DNA of 64,000 nt from Deuterostichococcus epilithicus (lineage: Eukaryota; Chlorophyta; Trebouxiophyceae; Prasiolales; Stichococcaceae), in the NCBI GenBank assembly GCA_033439295.1, contig JAVTLE010000015.1, positions 1,860,001 to 1,924,000 on the forward strand. Direction: 5' to 3'. Below, one piece after another: positions 1 to 9,265 of this stretch. The position numbers were made by a program, and so were the translations under genes. The notes under the pieces were generated by a model, which was given only the letters and a program-made list of their open reading frames with translations, was not told the DNA's origin and did not search any database. Each line of letters starts with the position of its first letter. The stretch's first letter is position 1.

Positions 1-478
1 TGTCCGTCTGGAAGTCAATTCGGATTGGCGCTGTGATCAAACGTAACTCTGACAGCATCAGAGCGACTCGGGTCACGCAGCAGCTGCTGCCGGGCAGCCA
101 TGCCCCTTCCAAAGTGCTACATCTTCTGCGCCAGGCTGAGATATGTGCCGGCGCCGTAGGCGTGCAGCACGCGATTTGCGGAGTGTGCCGCACGGCCACG
201 GCCCGCCTGCGGCACCAGCTGCTGCACGACGGAGCCGGGGCCTGGCCGCTGGGTCGAGGACGCCACAGCGTTGGGTCACAAGGTGCACCCAGACGTCCTG
301 TGCCACTGGCATGGCAGCATTGATGCAAAAACAGACAGCAACATCTAGTGGCATGGCACCGTCAGCAACGCGAGGAGCTGCACAATGCTGAATCTCCTGT
401 CGGCAGCACTTATGTTACAAATTGGACATTGCACAGCAATTCCTGACACCGCAGACACCCGCACACGTGGCACTGCAG
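1..478. other. Left flank without an assignable exon
   Basis: Upstream of the first confident SGNH exon. The 422-478 stretch stays open in the frame of that exon and may be coding. I see no clear signal peptide, RNA gene or repeat, so N-terminal exons here or beyond the edge remain possible. Confidence 0.4.
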
Positions 479-2709
479 GTGTTTGTGCCGGAGTCGGGGT
501 GCGAATACTTCCAGTACAACCGCGCAGAGGTGCTGGAAAACTTCCAGGGGGAGGCAACGGACATCCTGGTCGTTGGCGACTCCTTCATGCGGCAGCTGTT
601 TGTGCGGCTGCTGCACCTCATGCGCGGCCAGGTGCGCTGGCGGGGCAGGCAGGCACAGACTGCTGCCTAATCAAGTAGAGTACTTTTTCCACTCGCTGTC
701 TGCTGTCTTGTGCAGATAGATGCGTCGACCTTGGCACCACAACGTGAAAATGGGCATTTAATCATCAGCATCACCGATCACAAACCCTGCATCATGCTGA
801 CCTGCTGCCGCAGGAGCGGGTGGGTGACTATGACAACCGCGCGGCTGATTTCCTACACCGTGCGAACTAACTGCTTTGTCTGCAGGAGCGGGTGGTGGAC
901 TACAAGATCCACACGCACGCGACGTACGCGGTGTGCGACGCCGCCGACGCCTTCCAGGCGGCGCCCGCCTACCGGGCGCGCATGACGGCAGACCGGGAGG
1001 CCCTGTACTGGAGCCTCAGCAGCTTCTTTCTGCAGGCGCTGGACGTGGGGGGCGGCGCACGCTGGGCCGCCTGCTCCAAGCCGCCGATGCAGGTTAGGCT
1101 GGTTCTCAGAGGAGAACTTTGCGCGCTGCGCTCCCCAGGAAAGGGTGTCTCGACTCAGCGCCGCAACTCAATGCAGCTGCCTAAGCTGCCGCCTGCCCAG
1201 ACTTAAACGCCTGCACTTTGAACTCTGGTTCTGCAGGTGCACTACATGTTTGCCTCAACGTTCAAGCAGCAGGTCCGCGACCTTCCGCGCTACAGAAGGG
1301 GCGGGCATGCGACCACGACTCGCGTAGACGTCCTCATCTCTGTCATGGTGAGTCACTGCCATCCGAGCATTTCAGGCAATCCAGGCCATGTCTGCGCGCG
1401 GCTGGCTGCGGCTCCTGCTGCACCTGCCGCACGCGGCCGTCAGTGATGGTGCACGTGCACAAGACGCCCAGCTGCGCAGGCGCTGCCTGGACGAGGCAAC
1501 GAGGGCCGCCACGACAGCGCAGCTGTGCACGCGGCGGCACATCGAAACTGCGCCAGAACTCCAGGTCGCCTGCCACGCAGTTCTGGACTTCGGAGCACGA
1601 AGCGCCCGCAGACTGGCTGGAGGAGCTGCAAACCCTGGCGGTCCAGCCTTGGGTGCGCCGCGTCTTCCTGGTGGGCATCCCCACCGCGCGCGTGGACCCC
1701 GAGCTGCAGCCGAAATACACGGAGGCGCGCGCCGGACCCTAGCTCCCACATCCCTAGTTGACCCATGACGCATCCTGCACCTGTGAGGGAGGAGGACGCC
1801 CCTCTTCTACTGCGGTTTCGTGGCCCCACGATCCTCCCACCATCCCGGAGCGGTGGCGGCAGGCCGGTGGGCAGGCGGCGCTGCAACGGGTGGCAGGCTC
1901 CTCGGACGGGCCTGCTTCGCTTCGCAGTCCAAACTGCTGACCCCTCAGACTGTTGTTCACGAGTGAGTGCTGGCAAGGCTGCCGCTTGCCTTGGTCCCAC
2001 TGCTGCACCGCAATCACTGATCACCCCTTGCATGTCCTGCGCTCATGTCAAACGTGGTTGTGTGCTGCTTCCCTGTTGCAGGCCTACCACAACCGCAACC
2101 GCATGATGCGGGAGTGGGCGGCCAACCAGACGCGGGGCGCCTACTTCATCGACTTTGACGCGTTGGCGCACGCGCCCGGCGTGCCTGCGGCCTGTGGCGC
2201 GCGAAACAAGCACTACAGCTGCCACCTGCGCAGTCCTGGCCTCAGTGTTGACGGCATCAACTACTTCCGGGACCCTAACCTTCAGGTTACCGCTTTCTCA
2301 CGTCTTCCTATGTGGCCGCGGCCGCAGAGGACACGGCGCAGTTGCCCTGGCAGCTGCCAGGGCAGGCTGCTTGCTGGCCATGCAACACATTTCAAGACCA
2401 GCCAGCGTGCAGAGCCCGCATGAACCCTGCAGCCGTGCTGCAGGTAAAGAGGCCTCCTGTCTGGGAGCTTCAAGTGCCGGCGGCAGTCGTGGCATGCTGC
2501 ATTGCACGTGCAGGCAGCGCCAGGCGACTGGTGTCTTCTGTGCTTTCCCTGACGAATTGGCACACCAACAAAGATGTTTCCACTCGCAGGAGCCCCTGAA
2601 GGATCTGTTCAGCAGCGAGGACGGAAAATGTTATGATGACATGAATGCCGCCGTCTGGCAGCTGTACTTCAGCATCGCCATACGGGGCGCAACGCCACTG
2701 ATTTTGTGA
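479..2709 (+). CDS. SGNH/GDSL-hydrolase-like protein (5' end uncertain)
   Basis: Six phase-0 exons can be placed: 479-631, 886-1092, 1237-1347, 1581-1724, 2082-2285 and 2590-2709 (TGA). The first carries a hydrophobic strand followed by VVGDSFMRQL, the GDS nucleophile block of SGNH hydrolases, also seen in plant PC-esterase/TBL-type proteins. The fourth has a strand of the form RRVFLVGIPTARVD, as expected for the central sheet. The fifth ends near LSVDGINY, where this fold normally has DxxH. The open frame runs back to 422 and the true N-terminus (signal or anchor) was not found, so earlier exons may lie to the left. The fourth intron seems to use a GC donor at 1725; if it is not spliced, the frame stops at 1742. 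Likely a secreted or Golgi acyl-transferase/esterase relative; substrate unknown. Confidence 0.72.
811..838 (+). repeat. Decayed copy of the start of the next exon
   Basis: The intron of the SGNH gene holds a CAG followed by GAGCGGGTGGGTGACTA, 72 bp before the real exon start at 883-902 (CAG then GAGCGGGTGGTGGACTA). The polypyrimidine-like lead is similar too. It looks like a partial tandem duplication of an acceptor plus exon start, now decayed. Confidence 0.6.
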
Positions 2710-3163
2710 TCGGGGTTGGAATGAAGTTGAGTTATGGCTCCGTTGAATGACATCAGCGACCCCCAGTAGATTTACTGACATGAAGCTGCCGCGCCGCCAT
2801 CCTGTACATGACCGACGAGTGAGTGAAGACTCGGAAACGTGTTCCATTGCATGCTCAGTCAGATATTGTACGAAGCTTAGATGAGAGCATGTCAAGTTTG
2901 ATCATTGCTGGGTAGGCTCAATGCTCAACCAACACTGAAGCATGTACGAACCAAAACGCCATGTGATGCGTTGTCCATGCAGCCCTCAAGCAGCGAGCCG
3001 GGTTGCTTTGCATGTTCTCATGTGTGCTTCCGATGGAACACGTGCCTGCGACTACGGCATACAACGTCTTCCAGCCCGGGCAGCGTGCACGACTGCAGCT
3101 GCGGGTTGGCATGTCATGGGCCGCGCTGTGCGCTGACTGCAGCGGCACCGTCGCGCCCGGGCG
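2710..3163. other. Intergenic, convergent 3' ends
   Basis: Lies between the stop of the SGNH gene (+) and the proposed stop of the coiled-coil gene (-). No coding exon, RNA or repeat recognised. Confidence 0.5.
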
Positions 3164-4888
3164 CTAGGGTGCCTTGGCCGCCGGGGGTGCCTGTGGCAGT
3201 GCGCGCCCTTGGGAGCCTGCAGGTCCAGAAGCGCCACCTCGACGATCAGAGCACACTGCCCAGTTCTGTGCCCAGTTCTGAACGGTGGCATGACCCCAGC
3301 GTGGGCGATCAGGCCAGCCGCGCACGACTGCCGCCCGGCAGACAACGCCGAGATAGTCGTCAAATGCGTCCAAGGCATCACGCTGCGGAAGCGTCTCCAG
3401 TGCATGCCAGCAGCAGGCACACCTGTCGCCAACTGTTCGTCCAAGCGGGCCTGCAACGCCTGCAGCGTCGCCTCCAGAGCGTCCAACCTTTTCGCAAGCT
3501 GCACGCAAATATACAGCGTCAGAAGCAAGTCAGTGAGCTTGGGTGTGAGCAAGCTCGAGCTCGACCGGAACTCGTCCTCACATGCGGCCCACAGGTGCCG
3601 AGGCCCCCTCTTATGAGGAGGTTTGCTGCCGCTGGGGTTGCGTCTCACTTCCGCAGAGCGGCTGTGCCGCTCCTGTTCTCCATGTGTGCGTGAAGCTCAC
3701 TACAACCACCGAGTGCCGGACGCCGCACCTGGGCGCGTGGTTCCTCAAGGTGCTGCTGCACCGCCGCCGCCGCCTCCGCAGCGTCTGAAGCCTCCTGCGG
3801 ACGGCATACAGTGTCGAGCAGCTATTTTGTGCACATCGGCGCAGCTGCTGCAGAAACTATCCTGCAGCACACTAACACCCAGCACAACCACCAAAGGCTG
3901 TGCATGCCCGGCACTGCCTCGAACGCTGAGCACAGGGAAAGTTCGCGCTGACAGACCTTGGCTTTGGCCTCGTCTTCTTTGGCTTTGGCCTCGTCCGCTA
4001 GCCTGAGCTCCCACTGTGCGTACTTTGCCAGGCAGACGATGACTGCGATTTATGCCCATGTATGCACTCAGCGCCCTTCAGCACATTACAAGAGGGTACG
4101 GGGCGGCACCCAGTGCGTTGGCTACTGATGCAGCCACGCATGCAACTCGCTCAGCCATGTTAGATGATCAGAAAGACAGCCGTGTAGGCCGCTCACCGGC
4201 AGACGGAATGAGGGCCACAAGCAGCTGCCAGAAGTGCCAATCCCACCTGCACGCCCGAAAATGTTGCTCAGCTCCTGCCAGCCACTTGCATCATCCTGCA
4301 TTCGGTGCATGATCGACCGATGGGCATACACGCACAATGCTGAGCAGAAAACCACGAGATGTCAGAACCGCGGCACCAGTTCCCGCCGCACAGACGGGCT
4401 CGCACCTGCCGACTATGGGGGGCGACTCACGCTTTGCAAACACCACCTCGGCGCTTTCCAAAAATGTGTACTGCTCCTGCGCAACACCGCTGGCGCCTGC
4501 AGCATTGCCTGGGCTGCCCGCCGCAGCACCATGAGCGGCGCCGTCGGCAGCGGCTCTGCCATTGCTGGCTCCGCTGCCGCTGGCGCTGCCACCTGCACTG
4601 CCGCCCGGGCCAGCCTGATTGCCTCCTGCTGCACGACGAGTCCTGTCAGAACAAGGATGCAAAGCTGCACGTCAGAAACATAGATGCGCACGCAGCGATG
4701 CCCTCACCCGCTGCGTGCGGCCCCGAGCCTACACTGGTTGCGGAGTCTGACCGCGCCCTGACTCCCGAGCGCAGCCTTGCAATCTGTGGCGGCAGAGCCA
4801 CGTGATGATCACCCCCTGATCGCTGCGCTTGTCCGTTCGCTGATGTGAACACCTTCGCAGCGTTTCTTGCAAGTCGCCTGGCGTGCAT
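3164..4888 (-). CDS. Predicted coiled-coil protein with Arg-rich N-terminus
   Basis: Exons that join in phase: 4853-4888 (ATG; MHARRLARNAAK), 4708-4783, 4431-4642, 3957-4013, 3729-3794 and 3423-3498, plus a less sure last exon ending at the stop at 3164. The leader is rich in Arg and Ala with no acidic residue, like a mitochondrial targeting sequence. The later exons are helical: one has an internal EAKAKEDEAKAK repeat, the next is Ala/Glu rich, and the third (LAKRLDALEATLQALQARLD) is a clean heptad stretch. The 4431-4642 exon is open in two frames; I chose the one that fits the neighbouring phases. Family not recognised. An inner-membrane coiled-coil protein is a guess. Confidence 0.4.
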
Positions 4889-5520
4889 ATGAGCACGAGG
4901 CGTTCAACAGTCACCGCCGCCACAGAGGCTGACGCTGCGGAGGAGTGCGAGAATACCCTTTTTCCCAGGCCACTTCGTTTGCAAGCTCCGATCTGCTGCG
5001 CCTCCTGGCGCGCTGACGTGGCGCACACTTCGCAACATTCCCTGCGGCGTAACCATGCTGCACGCCTCATAACTGCGATCTCAAACGAGCCTGAAATTTC
5101 ATCAAGTGTGAGAGGAAGAGCTTCGCCGCATGTGGAAAGGAAGCTGGTAGCTGTACCAGGAGAAGCTGGCTTCACAGGGTAGCTGGCTTCTCAAGTCGGA
5201 AGGCCGTCTCAAGCGCAGACACACATGCAAACCGGCGCCATGGTGTTTGGCAGAGATGTGCGCTTTGATCCCACACCTTCAGCAGTGTGCTCTGTGCCAG
5301 TGGCGGTTGCGGTCTATCTGTCTTTTGAGACAGGTCGAGTCTGTAACATAGAGGCTGCTCCCTGCACCGCGGAGTGCAAACCACTGCTTTAAGTGCACCG
5401 ACTGCCAACGGAGGGCCTGAGCCCGGCAGCTGTGATCTGCAAGAGTTGTAAGCATGCTGTCCGCCTTTTCTTGCGTTCCTCGGACCTGACCTCGAGGCGG
5501 AGTCATGCTCAAAACTGCAG
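4889..5520. other. Gap between divergent genes; may hide 5' exons
   Basis: The membrane-protein gene to the right lacks its first exons and they should lie here. An open stretch at 4920-5180 (+) contains a Cys pair and could be one, but no phase-consistent splice to 5521 was found. No other feature seen. Confidence 0.35.
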
Positions 5521-6737
5521 GCCCTTCGAGGTGCCCGAGATGCGTCGCAGTCTGTTGCCGACGCCGTTTACCAGCATGCAGACGCGATCCAGGTGAGCAA
5601 GCGGTCCAGCAGTGGCCACAATAGGTGGTGAACCAGTGACCTCACTCACTATCTGAGACCAGCGAAGGTCCTTAGGCATTCTTTCGTGTTCAAATGCAGC
5701 ACCTGGCAGAGGCGTTGGAGGAGGAGGTCTCTAGCTACACGCAGGAGCTGGCCGCTCGGATCGCACTGCTGCATGACAGCGCCGGCAAGATCAGCAATGC
5801 AGGTGCGATTGTGCGCGGCTTTGGCACCGCTGTTCGATCTGCACTCCTCAAGCGTGCCGCTGCGCCGCTATGCACTCACATATGCAGGCAGGGGAGTTTC
5901 CTGCAAGCAACTGACGCCACCGCCGTTACTCGATGCGCCATCCTCCTTCGCGCAGGCTTGGAAATTGCACGGACTGGCGACCGCATCGCGTTGTGTGGGG
6001 AGCACATCGCGCTCGGCATCCAGCAGACGGTCGTCGTCTTTGCTGCCAGCATGCTCACGGTGGTGGCAGGCATCTTTGGTACGCAGCCTGCCGCTCCATG
6101 AAGCACTGCGGATCTTCGTCGCACTTCTGCATCGCCCAACTCAGCACGTCGTGGCGCTGCTCGGCCCGCCCTGACACGACCAAGATCTTGATGCCATCTG
6201 CTTGTGCCTGAACCTGCAGGCTGGCGGTACCTGGTGCTCGGCTGCATGCTGCTGTGGCTGTCTGGGTTCGAGCTGGCGAGCCGGAAGCCGGCGGCCAGCC
6301 AGCAGCAGCAGCAGCAGCAGATCCACGAGCAGGGCAAGCAGCGCTGGGGCGACGGCGGCCCGCCGCAGCTGCACAGCCCGCGGCAGGCAGCTGACGGCGC
6401 CGCAGCGGCTCCGAGGCGGGTTTCCTTCGAGCAGGACGCCCTCGGCGGCGAGCACGCCGGGAACGGCGGGGCGGGCGGCCGGCATGTCGAAAACAGCGAC
6501 GGTTCTGCGACAGTCTCGGCGTCCATGGGGCGACCGGAGGCTGGCGGCGGCACTCGGAACGAGGTCCTGGATGGTGTTTATATTAATGTTGACGCGGCAG
6601 CGCCGGTGACAAGGGACCAGCCAGGCGGCCAGGTTGCTCCGCGCGCGCTGGACGTGGCCACGCAGCTGGCGTCGCAGATCAGGGAGTCGCAGACTGCTCG
6701 AGACCTGGCGGCGGCGTCGCCGCAGCAGGCGTCGTGA
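5521..6737 (+). CDS. Coiled-coil, two-TM membrane protein (5' partial)
   Basis: Four exons join in phase: 5521-5592, 5700-5802, 5956-6078 and 6220-6737 (TGA), giving the last 271 residues. Order: an amphipathic coiled coil rich in Ala, Glu and Gln (ends near LHDSAGKISNAG), then two adjacent hydrophobic segments (TVVVFAASMLTVVAGIFG and YLVLGCMLLWLSGF) with only WR between them, then a long hydrophilic tail starting with seven Gln encoded by CAG repeats. A coiled coil before a tight C-terminal TM hairpin resembles the KAR5/GEX1/Brambleberry nuclear-fusion family, but the Cys-rich N-terminal domain that would prove it was not located. Treat the family as tentative; the gene itself is well supported by phase. 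Confidence 0.62.
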
Positions 6738-7178
6738 CGTGTCTGGGAGACATGCCTGTGGGGGATGGGAGTTGATCTCTAGCCGCCAGATCCAGCCAGA
6801 TCCAGGAGGTGTGGAAGTGAGGACTAGAGAGGGCATACGAAGGCACACAGCTTCTTCAGAGCCGACGATGGACATGAATTGGATTGCCACACCTGACGCT
6901 GCGGTCAGCGCCAGCCTTATTTGATATCTACCAATGCCGGGGCCTGTGAGCTCCGTGCATGTCATGGTGGAATCTGTTTGCAACACCGACTTTTGAGAGG
7001 TCGATAAACGTCCACCATTCAGCGATCGTATTTCAAACTTTACATCTTTTTTCTTCATGGGAAAAATCGAAACCACAAACTGTAAAGAATGAGAGGCCTT
7101 CGGTTGGTTGGCACATGCGGCTGCCACTGTTCGTGCAGCGATGTCCACATTCCATCTCGCCTGGCGAAAGCACATCCA
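6738..7178. other. Convergent intergenic spacer
   Basis: Between two 3' ends. On the minus strand TGTAA (plus TTACA at 7040-7044) lies about 135 nt past the lipase-like stop and fits the usual green-algal polyadenylation signal. On the plus strand a TGTAA occurs near 7080. AT-richer than the flanking genes. Confidence 0.45.
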
Positions 7179-8948
7179 CTAATCTCGCCTGAACTTTTGA
7201 GTCTGCAGGAAGTTGACCACGAGCTCAGCGACCCCTGCATCCCACATGATGTCGCTGTGCTGCAGGTGCACCTCTGCAAAATCGGTCTCGAGGCCAGTCA
7301 GGCGTGTCTCGTCCACCGCCACGGTGCCGTCTGAGGGGCCTGCAGCAACAGCAGCTTGACTGTAGAAATGACGAGCATGGTCTGACGGATGTCGTAGACA
7401 CTGGAGCTGCGCAACTGCTGGGTGGCTGCTGCTGCGACTGCTGCTGCCTACCACCTCGGCTCGCGCTGGTGCATGATCCACACAACCTCGTGCTTCGCGC
7501 CACTCCGGCTTCTGCAGGTGCCATGCCTCTTCATCGTAGCGGGGACTGTGGTTGCTATGCCCCATGGCTCCAGCTTCTGCAACCGCTGTGCCCAGGGGCA
7601 GCGCCGTCAGAGCTGTGCCCCAGGGCAGCGCCGTCAGATCGGGTAGCAGATAGGGTTGGGCAGACTGACCTGAGAAGAAGCGGAAGGCGGTGGTGAGCCA
7701 GCTGACGGGGTGGCCGGCGCTGAAGGAGCGCGTGCCCGCAATGATGCCCACCGGCTGCAGCGGCGGCGGCCACTGCTTGCCCTCCTCCAGCTCGCACCCC
7801 AGGTCCATCCCTGCCCGGCCATCGTGATGCCGCTGGTCATGCATGTGTGAGCGACCAGCGAGTTCCGAGTCGGCACTGCAATGCGCAGCGACGTCGAGAC
7901 TGCGTCGGCATGGCTGACAGGGCAGCCCCGATCAGCTGCTGCCGAGCGCGCCACACCCACCCGCCTTGCCGTAGATGCGGCTGAACACGGTGCTGATGGG
8001 AAAGTGCAGGCCGCGAAACCGCCGCGCCACGCAGCTGCCCGCATTGGGCGGCGCCAGCATGCAGCAGCCCTTCCACCTGATACCTCCTGCCAGGGGCAGG
8101 CCTGAGCAAGTGAGCCGACGCTGCTGCATAACCCATTGGCAAAACATGCCACGGGCATGAAAACGATGTGAGAACACTGCGCTGCTCCCGCCGAACAGCA
8201 CCACATTCCCTGCCTCACCTCGGTCTGGCAGCGCCTGTATGTGTCGCAGAATGCTGCGAGCAGAGGTTTGGCACACGTGAGATATTTTTTGGTAAATGTC
8301 GGCCTGAAAACTTCAATTCTTGTATATAAAAATCTGACCGAAGCACACAGCTCACATGCCGCCAAGGCTGTGCGTCACCGCCCAGATCTCTTCCTCCTCC
8401 CCTGCCACCTCCTTGATCTCCTTTGCCACCCGGTCCGCCAAGTCCTGTGTGCGAATTTAGAGCAGGTTTACGCCGCGCTTCGTGAGTGCAGTAAAGGGAG
8501 GCACCGAGTCGGGAGTGCAAGGTGCTTTGAGTGCACATGAGACTACAAGCTCATCTAGGACTCAGGAGGTGTCATCAACTCGCACCTTGATGGTGTAAGC
8601 CCGGGATGGGTACTCGATGATGTGCGCCCGCCAGCCTGTGCGCTGTTTGATGTGCCTGATCAGGCAGCAAGCATCGATATGCTGAGTCCAGCTGAGCTCT
8701 GCACGACGTAATGCAATTCACTGGGCATCGCGAGGGCTGAGACTATGCCGAGCGCACGAACACGAATCGATGCGCCGAGGTGCACATTCAGGAAGCACAC
8801 ACTTTTCGAGCTTCTCCATGCACTTGGCGTCACGTAGCAGGCCATGTAGCAGGATGACAGTCGGCTGACTCTGTGACTGACTGGCAATTTGTGACGATGC
8901 GTTTGCAGGCTTCACGACTGGTGATGTTCCTGCAACAGCACGCTGCAT
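7179..8948 (-). CDS. Alpha/beta-hydrolase, lipase-like
   Basis: Seven exons join without a frame break into 255 aa: 8803-8948, 8586-8655, 8356-8444, 8219-8253 (35-nt exon), 7961-8086, 7670-7810 and 7179-7339. The strand-turn VILLHGL gives the oxyanion region; VTHSLGG is the nucleophile elbow (Ser); GPSDGTVAVDETRL carries the acidic residue; and HLQHSDIM supplies the His. MLAPPNAGS follows the elbow as in the bacterial and plant small-lipase/PGAP1-like group. The triad is complete, so an active serine ester hydrolase is likely; substrate unknown. No signal peptide is obvious, so a soluble or organellar place is inferred. The start at 8948 is the first ATG of the open exon; an acceptor just inside it leaves a longer N-terminus possible. 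Confidence 0.87.
7586..7639. repeat. 27-bp tandem duplication in an intron
   Basis: Two near-identical units beginning CTGTGCCC and ending GCGCCGTCAGA lie head to tail inside the last intron of the lipase-like gene. Confidence 0.7.
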
Positions 8949-9265
8949 TCTTCAGGGCAGCTGAACCACGCCGTAAGATGTCGGAACCGATCCTCTAGAT
9001 GACGAGTTGATGGTCGAAGGGCACGAATTGAGATGTCGTTCACTGAGAAGAAGGTGGATGACAAAACGTTGCGTGAGCTGCAGCTTGCTGCAGTCAGCTG
9101 CACATCATCGGCTGATGGTTCCTGTGTGCTTCCCTGTGTGACTCTGTCCTTTGTCTCATGTGACCAATGGTGTGTGGTGAACGCCGCTACGATTCAAATT
9201 AAGGTCCCTCGGAAACTCAACTACAGCTACAGACGGCAGAGCAACGCACGCTGCGGGTGCTTGGC
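8949..9265. other. Spacer between two minus-strand genes
   Basis: Holds the 3' end of the AP-2 mu transcript and the upstream region of the lipase-like gene. No other element seen. Confidence 0.45.
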
